A stretch of DNA of 64,000 bases, from contig JAUKPH010000017.1 in assembly GCA_030549335.1 (NCBI GenBank), positions 3,279,001-3,343,000 of the forward strand, read 5' to 3'. The notes below the pieces were generated by a model, which saw only the letters and a program-made list of their open reading frames with translations, had not been told where the DNA came from and did not search any database. This stretch comes from Pontederia crassipes. Lineage: Eukaryota; Streptophyta; Magnoliopsida; Commelinales; Pontederiaceae. Of the stretch, positions 25,106 through 35,000 are shown piece by piece. Both the position numbers and the translations under genes were made by a program. Positions within the stretch are counted from its first letter, which is position 1. Each line of letters starts with the position of its first letter.

Positions 25106-25176
25106 GAAGAGACCCCATAACTTCGGGAGAAGGGGTGCCTCCTCACAAAGGTGGTCGCAGTGACCAGGCTCGGGCG
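25106..25176 (+). pseudogene. Plastid 23S rRNA fragment
   Basis: About 70 bases containing GAGACCCCATAACTTCGGGA and CTCCTCACAAAGGTGGTCGC then AGTGACCAGGCTCGGGCG match the plastid 23S rRNA with a few changes. The match decays after 25176. It is far too short to be functional. Confidence 0.82.
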
Positions 25177-25220
25177 CATTTTTTTAAAAATCAGATGTAT
25201 GTTATGTATTTCGAGTTTTT

Positions 25221-25261
25221 GAGAACCGTTTGAATGATTTTTCTTCATTCAAACGGTTCTC
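25221..25261. other. Perfect 16-bp hairpin
   Basis: GAGAACCGTTTGAATG and its exact reverse complement are separated by a 9-base loop (atttttctt). Such stem-loops are common at plastid transcript 3' ends, and its neighbours are plastid fragments, so it was probably carried in with them. Confidence 0.7.
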
Positions 25262-25262
25262 A

Positions 25263-25304
25263 TTATCTGCATATGGTATTTTTTTCTTAGGTGCTCATTT
25301 TGTA
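25263..25304 (+). pseudogene. psaA: Plastid psaA fragment
   Basis: 14 codons read LSAYGIFFLGAHFV, matching a conserved membrane segment of photosystem I subunit PsaA, then the match stops abruptly. It is another short piece of the plastid mosaic. Confidence 0.75.
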
Positions 25305-25529
25305 CAAAAATGCAGTCATCGATTCTCCCGATAGGCCACAATTATCGCACAAAAATGGAGAATTCTACAATCAAAATATTTTCTATCCATATTTTTATGC
25401 GTATCAAGAATATATCCTTTTTCTAGAATCCCAAAGAATCGATCTTTCTTTTAGTTGCTGCGTATGGCATCGCTACTGCCTTTGGCAGCATCCACTAATT
25501 CAACAGATTCCATTTTGAGAGATTTGAAA

Positions 25530-25603
25530 AAGCCTGTAGCTCAGAGGATTAGAGCACGTGGCTACGAACCACGGTGTCGGGGGTTTGAATCCCTCCTCTC
25601 CCA
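25530..25603 (+). tRNA. trnR-ACG: Plastid-derived tRNA-Arg(ACG) copy
   Basis: The sequence CTGTAGCTCAGAGGATTAGA, the anticodon arm GTGGCTACGAACCACG and GGGTTTGAATCCCTCC match plastid trnR-ACG. The first bases of the acceptor stem are changed (AAG instead of GGG) and the T-loop C is T, so it is likely a dead copy. Confidence 0.85.
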
Positions 25604-25897
25604 CAACCTTCGAAAGTTTCTTTCTCTTGTTTGAAAGAGGCTCTGAATCTAAAATAAAATGAAAAATTTAATAACTATTAAATATAAATAAAAAAATTCA
25701 AACGAAAAAATTTTTAAATAAAAAGAAATCTTTTCTAATTTTAAAACCTGCAATTAATGTGGGCATTTCTGTTTCCAGAGTATCTGCAAAGTTTTTCTTA
25801 TTAAATGGAAAGTCAATGTATCTAACCAATTATTTCGAATTGTTTGTACATTGGTGCAAATCCAACAATCACCTATGTTTGAGATGAGAAGCAATCC

Positions 25898-25960
25898 CCA
25901 TTTTTTCCTCTTTCCGGATGGTAAATATTTCTCAGAACATGGAGTGTGAATCAAACCCTG
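25898..25960 (-). pseudogene. ycf2: Plastid ycf2 fragment
   Basis: The minus strand encodes QGLIHTPCSEKYLPSGKRKK, a recognisable part of the large plastid Ycf2 protein. The similarity ends after the KRKK, and the rest of the frame (down to 25754) is not recognised. Confidence 0.75.
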
Positions 25961-25999
25961 TCTGTAATGCATTGTATGTCACATAACAGGTCCCATTCT

Positions 26000-26939
26000 T
26001 CTACCCTTTCCCGGAAGCGGACCCGGTCCCAACCTGGATTATGCCGGGTCAAAAAAATTTTGACCCAGTACCGGATCTGGACCCGGCCAGATCCGGTTTC
26101 GGACCCGGTCGGATCCGGTTCCGGGTCGGTCCCGGCCATCCTGGAATGCGACCGGGAATCGATCGTGCATTGACGGTATCCAGCGCGGCCACGAGGCGAG
26201 CCGATCCGCCGCCTGGCAAGCGGATCGGCCACCTGGCGGCCGATCCGATAGCCAGACGGCCGGATCGACTAGCAGGCGAGCCGATCCGGCCGCCAGACGA
26301 CCAAGCGAGCCGATCTGACGGATCGGCCTGTCGTCTGGGGCCGATCCGACCGCCCGTCAGACGGCCGGATCGGCCTGCAGCGAGCCGATCCGGTCGTGTG
26401 GCGGCCAGAGTAGAGAGGGGATAAGGAGAAGGGGAGGGCCGCCGGAGTCGTCGGTGCCGTCGCCGTCGTGAGAGAGAGGGAGAGGACGCCAGAGTTGTCG
26501 GTGCCATCGCCGCCGTCGTGAGAGAGAGAGGGAGAGGACGCCATAGTTGTCGGTGCCGTCGCCGCCGTCGTGAGAGAGAGGGAGAGGGCGAGAGAGAGAG
26601 AGGGAGAGGACGCCATAGTTGTCGGTGCCGTCGCCGCCGTCGTGAGAGAGAGGGAGAGGGCGAGAGAGAGAGGGGGAGACGGCGAGAGAGATAGGTGGGA
26701 GAGAGAAACGAAGAGATTGAAATGAGAGGAGAAGATAGTGAGTGGATTTATATAGTGAGTTTATATCGGGTCCGGGTCGGATATCTACATTACAGACCCG
26801 GTCCTGACCCGATACCCAGCGAATTTTCAAGTCATTAGATTCGATCCCGACTCGGATTTAATTCGAGCCAGGTTATTTTTTCGATTTTCCGGATCGGGCC
26901 GGGTCGACCAGGTCGACCCGGCCCGTGCTCAGCCCTAGA
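26000..26939. mobile_element. GC-rich hAT-like segment nested in the MULE
   Basis: The right end, read outward-in on the minus strand, is TAGGGCTGAGCACGGGCCGG, typical of plant hAT ends (TAGGGNTGNNCA). The segment is full of GACCCGG/CCGGGTC and CGGATCGGC words, and has purine-rich tandem repeats in the middle. The left terminus is not recognisable, so it is probably truncated. Long open frames here are by-products of high GC and repeats. Confidence 0.5.
26436..26690. repeat. Tandem repeats with GAGAGAGGGAGAGG core
   Basis: Four imperfect units of about 53-68 bp alternate 'gttgtcggtgccgtcgccg' and 'gtcgtgagagagagggag'. The long frames on both strands of this interval come from these repeats. 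Confidence 0.8.
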
Positions 26940-26961
26940 GGGGGGGGGGGGGGGGGGGGGG
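26940..26961. repeat. 22-base G homopolymer
   Basis: An unbroken run of 22 G sits at the junction of the hAT-like segment and the right TIR of the Mutator-like element. The exact length may be affected by sequencing or assembly error. Confidence 0.85.
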
Positions 26962-27350
26962 AGGTCCCCTCTTTGTTGTTCGCGCCGACGGGCAAAGGGG
27001 GCGGGGGGGCTCGCCCCCCTCCCCCCGACCCTCCTTTTGCTGTTCGTCGGCGCGGGCTCGTCTTCTTCCTTCGATGAGGACGTTGGAAAGAGGAAAAATA
27101 TTTTTTAATATTTATTATTATTATTTTTTATTAATTTACTAATGTGACGGTGCCACGTCGAATGACTTTCTTGCGTGGCGGAGATAGTGCATCGTCAGAT
27201 CAGCAGATCGACCGAAAAATTGGATATTCCCGATCAGGAGGGCATTCTATGTAATAAGTTTGAAGATGAAGAGCATCGCTGTTACAAAGTGAAGTTGGAG
27301 AGCATCGCTGAGTAAACTTGAAAGTTGAAGAGCATTTGATGTAATTTACC
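26962..27350. repeat. Right TIR of Mutator-like element
   Basis: Reverse-complement partner of 24284-24650. It ends in GTAATTTACC at 27350. It lies about 530 bp upstream of the ANTH gene start, so the transposon borders that gene's promoter. Confidence 0.8.
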
Positions 27351-27880
27351 TTAAAAATAGATCTTCCACCTTAACATATATATAAAGGCATAAAATTATC
27401 ACATAACATAATCTTAATACATTTAATCATGTGTGATTAAGATAGGAATATTACACTGGTTACATCTCGATAAATTATGGATACATATTCCTTCTATATT
27501 TATAGGCCAAAAGCCAATTATTAGGCATCCGACGTTCTCGGACTAAAGGCAGAATCATTTCTGTCCATCCTTTTAATTGTTCTTGTCTAATCTTTTTTTT
27601 TTTGGGGGGGGTGGGTGGGTGGGGGTGGGGAGTTTTGTCTAATCTTACAACAGCCCATTTAAGCCAATGCACACGAAAAGAGAGCCATTGGCAGCCCTCG
27701 AACTAGAGCCAGCTATCCACCCCCTCCCTCCTTCCACGTTTAAAAAAAAAAAAGAAAAAAAATTTTTTTTTTCATCGCCTCTAGTTTTTTCATTAGTCGA
27801 TTCGGAAATAAAATAGTTAATTAATTAAACAAGCTTAAGATAATAAAGTATTAACTTTTCGACGTCGATCATATATCGTC

Positions 27881-29452
27881 ATGCCGACTCTACTCCGGCG
27901 AACGATCGGCGCCCTCAAGGACCAAACGAGCATCAGACTCGCACGGCTCTCCGCCTCCGACCTCGAGGTCGCCGTCCTCAAATCCACCTCCCACGAGGAG
28001 CTCCCCGTGGAGGAGCGCCACCTCGCCGAGGTCCTCCTCCTCTGCTCCTCCTCCCCGCTCGCGGCCGCCGCCTGCGTACGCGCCCTCTCCCGCCGCATCT
28101 CCCGCACCCACAGCTGGGTCGTCGCCCTCAAGGCCCTCGTCCTCGCCTCCCGCCTCCTCCGCGACGGCGTCCCTTCCTTCAGGCACGAGGCCGCCGCCTC
28201 CCGCGGCCGCCGCCTCCTCGACCTCTCGTCCTTCCGGGACGCCAGCTCCCCGAGCCCCTGGGACTTCACCGCCTTCGTCCGCACCTTCGCCCTCTACCTC
28301 GACGCCTGCCTCGAGGCCGCGCTGCTCGGCAAGCTCGACGCCGGCTCCCTCCTCCGCCGGCGCCCCTCGCCCTCCGCCGGCGGGAAGCTGCCAGCCATCC
28401 TCGACCAGGTCGTACTCTGGCAGCGGCTGCTCGGCAGGGCCATCAGCACGCGGCCTACGGGGCCTGCCAAGTCCAGCCGGCTCGTCCACGCCGCGCTCTA
28501 CCCGGTCGTCCGCGAGACCTTCGACCTGTACCGCGGCGTCTCCGAGGGCCTCTCGCTGCTGCTTGACAACTTCTTCCGCCTGCAGCACGCGACGTGCCTC
28601 GAGACCTTCAACGCGTGCGTGACGGCGTCCAAGCAGTTCGACGAGCTCGAGTCCTTCTACCGTCTCTGCAGAAAAATCGGCGTCGGGCGGACGTCGGAGT
28701 ACCCGCGCGTCCAGAAGATCTCCGACACCCTGCTCAACTCACTGGAAGGGTTCTCCGTGAATTGGCAGCAGGATTCGGGCTCTCCGCCGGCGAAGCACGA
28801 TATCAGATCGCACCTCATTGATCCATGGCGCAAGAATATGGACATCGATCAAGCGTCCGATACAGCGAGGAGCGGAGAGAAGAACACCACCGGCGACTGT
28901 GGATCGGAGTTCTGGGACCAAACATGCTCGGTGGGCGTGCACGCCCGGGGGAGCTCCGGGAGCAGCAGCGCCAGCAGCATGGGCAACAGCGAGAAATGGA
29001 TAACCAAAGATTTCGCGGCGGTGCACGGAGAGAACGATTCGAGGTTACAGGAATGGGAGCTCTCACTGATCGCGAGCGTCGACGGAGCGTTCGTTAATCA
29101 TGCTAATGCACACACCAATAATCCTGTGCAAGAGCCTCACGATCATCAAGGCATGCTGCAATCAGGAGGCAAGAATCTGTCGATCGACCAGAAACCATCG
29201 TACCACAACGCACCTCAGCGCCTGCACAATCCGTTCGTAAACGGCCAGCAAACAAGCTCGCCAGCAATCGTGCCATGGTCTTCGTCCGCGGCTCCCCTGC
29301 CGACTTTTCGCGCCGGTGGTCCCTCCGATGGCTCGCCGGCGGAGGCGAAGATCTCGGATGATGATTCCTCCAGGCAGCAGCAGGTGCTCAACGAGCAACG
29401 GCTATGGATGCGGCAACAGAGCAAGATACTACTGTCCAAGAACTTGGCGTAG
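27881..29452 (+). CDS. ANTH-domain clathrin assembly protein (AP180/PICALM-like)
   Basis: An intronless frame of 523 residues. It starts MPTLLRRTIGALKDQTSIRL, with the conserved phosphoinositide-binding 'IGALKDQTS' region of the ANTH fold. Further ANTH hallmarks are EVAVLKSTSHEELPVEERHL, SRRISRTHSWVVALKALVL and WDFTAFVRTFALYLD. The domain covers roughly residues 1-260. The C-terminal half is unstructured and holds DPW (314-316), an adaptor-ear-binding motif, and NPF (450-452), an EH-domain-binding motif. These proteins bind PI(4,5)P2 and help build clathrin coats at the plasma membrane and trans-Golgi; this is family knowledge. It resembles the Arabidopsis subgroup of At1g03050/At4g02650. The ANTH part is extremely GC-rich, as in many monocot genes. 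No frameshift or missing motif was seen. Confidence 0.93.
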   Translation: MPTLLRRTIGALKDQTSIRLARLSASDLEVAVLKSTSHEELPVEERHLAEVLLLCSSSPLAAAACVRALSRRISRTHSWVVALKALVLASRLLRDGVPSFRHEAAASRGRRLLDLSSFRDASSPSPWDFTAFVRTFALYLDACLEAALLGKLDAGSLLRRRPSPSAGGKLPAILDQVVLWQRLLGRAISTRPTGPAKSSRLVHAALYPVVRETFDLYRGVSEGLSLLLDNFFRLQHATCLETFNACVTASKQFDELESFYRLCRKIGVGRTSEYPRVQKISDTLLNSLEGFSVNWQQDSGSPPAKHDIRSHLIDPWRKNMDIDQASDTARSGEKNTTGDCGSEFWDQTCSVGVHARGSSGSSSASSMGNSEKWITKDFAAVHGENDSRLQEWELSLIASVDGAFVNHANAHTNNPVQEPHDHQGMLQSGGKNLSIDQKPSYHNAPQRLHNPFVNGQQTSSPAIVPWSSSAAPLPTFRAGGPSDGSPAEAKISDDDSSRQQQVLNEQRLWMRQQSKILLSKNLA

Positions 29453-30230
29453 TAGCATTAACACGAAATTTCATGACGAAAACAGGATTCTTTTGTAGGA
29501 TCAATTATTTTGAGAGCAAGACCAGGTGGATTCAGGAGTGCTTACTATTTTTTTTTCTTTATATTTCTTGATATAGTTTTGTACGGACGAGCTTTGCAAT
29601 GTAAAGTTACAGAGTTGCAATATGCTAATATTCTATACCATTACCAGGTCTTTTTTTTTTCTTCTTACATATTACTTCACATATCTTAAAATTATTACTA
29701 TCAAAATCAATGCAGGGATGGGCAAAACGTTGTGGTTTACTGACGCTCAGTCGTTTCTAATGCACACATAAAATAACAATTTTATTGGGTTAAGTTCTCT
29801 CATAAGAGAATTACAATGTTTCAAAATTCATTCAAACTAAGACTTCATAGCAATTCATAAGGGAAAAAAAAACAGGACACGTATCTTATATAAAATTAAA
29901 TTAATTTTGATTCATAAACAACGAAACCTCGGAAGACGTCTTTTATTGGGAATGTGTTTCATCAAAGAATATATGAATTTTGAAATGAGCTAAGATTCAA
30001 AATATTATTTATAAATGTTCACTTTTCAAACTTTTACCTTAGGAATATTGTCTGTCAACATTAAACAAGTTCAAACAATATTAGAACTTGGTACTCACAA
30101 TTAGCTTATATGAACATGTTAGTTACATTACCCACTGTTATCAGTAGGGGTAGCCTAGGGGAAATCCCCGGGAACTAATTGCAAGAATTTTTCTCTCCGC
30201 AAAGGTTAAGACGGAGTCAAAAGTAATTTT
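29453..30230. other. 3' UTR of ANTH gene and intergenic DNA
   Basis: The start is probably the 3' UTR, followed by AT-rich DNA with no gene or clear repeat. Confidence 0.5.
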
Positions 30231-30461
30231 TAAGGGACTGTTTGACATCTCACAAGAACAAATACATTCTATCCCATTTTATTTCTACAGTGAGAACAAA
30301 TGAAGAATTCATTTGTTCTTGGGTGGAGTTAGAACCTAGATGTCCCTGCTTTTTCTTGTTCTTGATGTGGAGTCCACATCATATTTTTAAACTGTGTTTG
30401 GATGAAAAGTTGAGAACAAGGGAAATGTTCTTATAATGTTTCTCTACCAAACAACTCCTAA
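30231..30461. mobile_element. Tourist-like MITE with TAA duplication
   Basis: A 225-bp insert (30234-30458) flanked by TAA on both sides. The ends are GGGACTGTTTG and, on the other strand, GGAGTTGTTTGG, matching the GGGNNTGTTTGG end of Tourist/PIF-Harbinger MITEs. Inner inverted words such as 'agaacaa'/'ttgttct' recur. It has no coding capacity. Confidence 0.8.
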
Positions 30462-31152
30462 GTTATTTTGGGGATCAGTACAGCGATACGTACCTCGCTT
30501 GCCAGTGTTCCGAGGGCTCTTGCTTCCATATGATCGAGTTATCTTACTTATTTATATTTTTTTATTTTAATTCACTTTTGTAACTTAATTTGATTTTATA
30601 ATGTGATGTCAAAAAAAAGTGTACTCCTCTAACTTATTTTTCACATCACACGTCACGAAACTATCTCTTAAAAATGTGGTACATTAGGAAAGACTCGTCA
30701 ATGTTCCCCTAATGTAATTATTATATTTACTCAATAAAAATTTCAAAGCTTCTCAAAATTTTGCATTGTGTTCAAGCGTTGTGTGACAATCACAAAGCGT
30801 CTGCTCCGTCTAGGTGTCCATTTGTTCACAAACGTCCTCACCGAAACGTCCGTTCGAAATCAATCGCCTTAAAATTGTGACATTAAGAAAGTGACATAAG
30901 AAAACTTCCGCAAAGCACAAAAAAAAATTTGTCTAAACGATGGGTCGGTCGAGCGAAAAACGATCCGTGACACAACCTCATCCCCGAAATAATAATGATT
31001 ATTTAAATTTTAATACTAATAAAATAATTTTATTTTTTAGGAAATTATTATATGTGATTCTTAATGTTGTATAATATAATATTATATTGTACTATTTTTA
31101 ATTAGTTATATTTTGAATGATTTAATATATATATATATATATTATTTTAAAA
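30462..31152. other. Intergenic DNA without clear features
   Basis: AT-rich, with a TATATA run near 31125-31140. No gene or element is supported. Confidence 0.45.
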
Positions 31153-31335
31153 TGTTTATTTTATTATTTTTGATAAAGGAGGAGGGTTGTGTTAAGCCCC
31201 GACAGCCAGCGTAAAATCCTATCGAATCTCATGAACATGAATCAACGAATGAGCGAAATGGCATCGTATGATCCATGTAGTCGACCCCACCTAGTGGGAT
31301 AAGACTTTATTGTTGTTGTTTATTTTATTATTTTT
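31153..31335 (+). mobile_element. Short RTE-derived insertion with 19-bp TSD
   Basis: The insert 31172-31316 (145 bp) is flanked by identical 19-bp copies at 31153-31171 and 31317-31335. It starts GATAAAGGAGGAGGGTTGTG, passes through CCCCGACAGCCAGCGTAAAA, and ends with the RTE tail GACCCCACCTAGTGGGATAA and a TTG repeat. The first part is not found next to the tail in the coding copy at 56909-58167, so this looks like an internally shortened, non-autonomous RTE. Confidence 0.88.
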
Positions 31336-32054
31336 ATAAATTGTTAATTTTAAATGATGGGGGATTCTTGATCCATGAGGAGAATCGAAAATCCGTGAGG
31401 ATTGGAAGCAAGGACAAAACTAGTCCTGTACGGTGTAGCAGGCCCAATAGGCGGGTGCCACTCCTAGTTCTGTCCTTCCCATATTTGCATTTACAGCATT
31501 AGAAGTATAGACAAGTTAATCTTTTAAAAAAAATTCTTTGGCTTATAGGCCAATTCATAATACATGAACTGATGAACAGATGTGTCAAATATCAGATCTC
31601 GTAAGTGTGAACATAAGGGGATTCATTCAAAATTCTAGGATACTACATAATAGTTTCCCTTTGAACCAACGAAAATTTGCTAATTCCATAAAAATAAAAG
31701 CTCTACAATCAACATAAGTTTTTTTTCCCCCGGGTTCGAGAGTTTGTATACACAATCAGGATGGTGTGTGATATATATGAGATAAGATCCATGGAGTTTT
31801 TTCAGCCAGTTCATGAATTAACAATATCAAATAGATTATCTGCTCGGAGCTGCATGTCATGTGCCATATATTTAAATGATCCTAGAGAATATCAACCAAG
31901 ATTCTGGATCTTGTCTTCGCCGCAGCAATTCCTTATCTGAATAATTGTCAACACCAGGTTGACCATAAGAGTCCCAAGTTCAAAAAATCTAGGAAGTTTC
32001 ATCGCAAAGATCACTGTTGAGGACATGCAGAGGTTTTGTGGCGCTTTTCATCCA
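31336..32054. other. Intergenic DNA and 3' UTR
   Basis: No gene frame. The part nearest 32054 is probably the 3' UTR of the minus-strand gene that ends there. Confidence 0.45.
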
Positions 32055-35000
32055 CTAAATAGAACTTCCGGTAGAACCAGATGAATGAGTTAGAACTGTT
32101 TCCACTCTATCTATCGATGCATGCAAGCGTCCATAGTTCAGGCTAAGGATAGGTTCTCCAGTGCCAACAGCCCTGCACAGGAAATCATAGATCAAGGTTC
32201 TGAAGAGTAAAGAACTAAGGATCATTCAAATTATTGTTACCCATGAAAACAGAAAGTTATATGTCATAACCATAGATAGGGTTCCAACGTTCTTGTTTGT
32301 GGGCATAAGTTAAATCATCTTGGCATGCATACAATGACACATGAACTTCAATAGAGTTATGCAGATGGTAACTTACCCTTGAATCTCAGGAAGGACGTAC
32401 TCTGCCCTCCAACCAATCCTTAGGTCAACACCTGGGCACAAACCAACTGATGTTTTATTCCTAATCTGAGAAATTCCATCTCCTCCCAAGCATGTAGAAA
32501 GCTTCCATTTCCATCCAATTGCATTTAAATGGAAATTATGACCAATTCCCACCTGCATACCAAAAGTCACTCAACAAGCATAGCATAGTATTGTTGGACG
32601 TAATAAAATAACCTATTGATAATCAAGCTACTTTTATTGAAAAAGACTAGGACTATAAAAAGGTATGTTCATCTTGTGTCATTGAGGTCTAGACCTGACT
32701 TGAAGCTTTTCTCAGTTCAATTAGATTAAATTTTACATAGTAAGACATGTTAACTAAGCATTAACTTAACATGACTGGATGTTTCTCCATGACTCTTTTA
32801 TAATCAAGTCTAATAAATCTATTGACAATTTTGGATATTCATGAAAAGAAAGATGCTTGAGCAAGTCATGAAAATATGAGTGACTACTTTCTCAAAAAAG
32901 AAAAAGAAAAAGAAAATATGAGTGACTTGGCTCATGTGATGTATAACTTAGGTTAGAGAATTTTTTTAGGATAATTTAGGTCAAGAATTAATACATTATT
33001 TTCAATTTATTGTAAATATCTTTTTTTAAGAAGATCAATACATCTGATCATATATTGCATCAAAGTTTCTTGATCAAAGTTCAGTGGACTTAATTATTTT
33101 ATTTGAAAATGATGTCTCATGTATAAACTACTCATGGAAGTCGAACTATAAACTATTATGGATTTTGTTTGAAAATGGTAAATGGGTTATGTATGGACCT
33201 TGAAAATTTGATGATTAAACTTGATTACTCTTACAGATTAGAGGTATAGACCATTTTCACATGCCTCTCCTAAACTGAGTTCTTTTTCTCGTCAATTAAA
33301 CCAGGTAATTTTTTCATATACCTCGCTTAAACCAACAATTGAATTACTACTGACCTCCAACGAATTATTCTAACTATTCTCTTTACCTCTATGTTATTAG
33401 CGTTAATGATCTTTATGCTTTCAAGCATAAATGTTTTTTTGAGGGGCTCAAGAAGACATATTGTTGATTTTTTTTAATTAAATTTATTTAGCACTTAAAT
33501 TCCAAGATTTTATATTTTGAATTTATAAGGCTTCAACCAAAAGTATGGACAAGTTTGACACCCTTCTTAGAGTACTTAACATAGAATTATTTTAACCCAA
33601 TCATAAACAAGAAAACTGCTCTGATCTTAATCCACTTTTGGTTCACAGTAGGGTTTGTACTCAAACCATTCATTTTTTTTCACCTTCTAATTGTTGTTCT
33701 CTCACCTATCCTTAATAATACCTTATAATCACTCATGTAGCATTGCAAATTATCATCAAATGCTCCTAAAAAAAGTATCATCAAATAATAACCACTGATA
33801 CGAGAGCAGTTTAGCTAGATTAAAGTTTTCATCGTTATCTAATCATATTTACTCCATTTGCATTCTCTGATTCTCCTTTTTACGTGAGTACCAGAAACAA
33901 ATAACGTCTTACGTCATCTTAAAATGTTCTCTGAAGCCATTTTAGAATTCAAGATTTGGATGTAATCGACAAGGGAAGAGAAATGACATTGTGCTGTTGT
34001 TGTGCATGTTTATAAGGTGACTTCAGCATAACTTTATCTGTTTCTTCATGTTGTTGAATTGGATGTTCATCGCTGTGATCTTAATAGTGGTTTACTCTCA
34101 TTGATACATTTGCAAAGAGTTTATTCCAAGTTTTCTGTTCCTCTTCCTCATTTTTTTTTGGCGATAAGTCTAATCTATTTTTTTCACTTCATACATGTAT
34201 CTACTCTTTAATATTTTTAGTTGAAACTGACATCCATCTCGTCAATTCATTACCTAGAGATCAAGTTAGTGCTTAACTTCTGATAAGATCATCATAAATT
34301 TATTGTCTTGCCGGTTCTATCATACGGAAAAAATAGCTGCCATCTAGTGACATGTAAAGATAACAATGCACATGAAGAGAAGCAAAACAAAAGCACACAA
34401 CTTGCAAAAGAATTCTTCAAATTATTTTTGTTCATTATGGGCAAATTCGTCATTACCTAACTACTCTAGTAACAAACAATTTTGCACAAAACTTTGTGCA
34501 CAACCTATTCATGATGATAACGAGAGTTTAGGGTGATTGAATGAAAACCTGGATATTCAGATATTTAGTAAGAGGAATCTTCTTGGAAAGAACACGTATA
34601 TCACCATGCAATGGCTCATATATTAGCTTCCACCGCCTATCAAGGCCTGAGGGTTTAAAGACTAGCTTGGCATGGAAGTCATTGGCCTCCAAGTTATAGA
34701 ACTGCAACCAAAGGAAAAACAAGAAGGGAGATTTTCAAGAGAAAGCTCTAGGGCTAAGATATACATGACTACCTATATGCCAGCAAGGACAATTAACAAA
34801 AAAAAAATTCCAATTAACAAACAACAAGAGATAGTAGATTGGCTTCTGGAATTATGATAATTTGACTAAAAGGAAATGTACAGAGATAAAAATAACCGTA
34901 ACAAAATACGTTGTTCTCTCCTCCTTACATACCTAAGATCATGACAACTCTCTTCCCCTCCATCCACACCCACAACAGTGAACCAGTGTGCTAGCCTCAC

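Larger units (their letters stand above)
24728..25960. other. Mosaic of plastid DNA fragments (NUPT)
   Basis: Short plastid pieces are joined end to end: trnS-UGA, rpoC2, 23S rRNA, psaA, trnR-ACG and ycf2. In plastid genomes these lie far apart, some in the large single-copy region and some in the inverted repeat. So this is not one transferred block but several fragments stitched together, as in end-joining repair. Stretches between them (25041-25105, 25305-25529 and 25604-25897) look organellar or unidentified. The whole lies inside the Mutator-like element. Confidence 0.8.
24284..27350. mobile_element. Mutator-like element with long TIRs
   Basis: The ends are long inverted repeats: 24284-24650 on the left and about 26962-27350 on the right. 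Reading inward from both ends gives GGTAAATTACAYCAAATG, then shared blocks such as 'aacttcactttgtaacagcg' and 'gtcattcgacgtggcac'. TIRs of over 250 bp are the hallmark of Mutator-like elements. No transposase is visible. The interior is foreign: plastid fragments on the left and a GC-rich hAT-like segment on the right. A 9-bp duplication could not be confirmed at the edges. Total length is 3067 bp. Confidence 0.75.

Noticed and set aside
24728..25603. Working nuclear tRNA genes
   Set aside because: Both tRNA-like sequences match plastid tRNAs, have acceptor-stem changes and sit among other plastid fragments.
26041..26830. Several long frames on both strands (up to 157 codons)
   Set aside because: They come from GC-rich repeats and GAGAGG tandem units inside the hAT-like segment. 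They overlap on both strands and carry no domain.
27890..28588. 232-codon open frame on the minus strand under the ANTH gene
   Set aside because: It is a shadow frame caused by high GC. The plus strand encodes a clear ANTH domain, and the minus product is low-complexity Glu/Gly/Ala.
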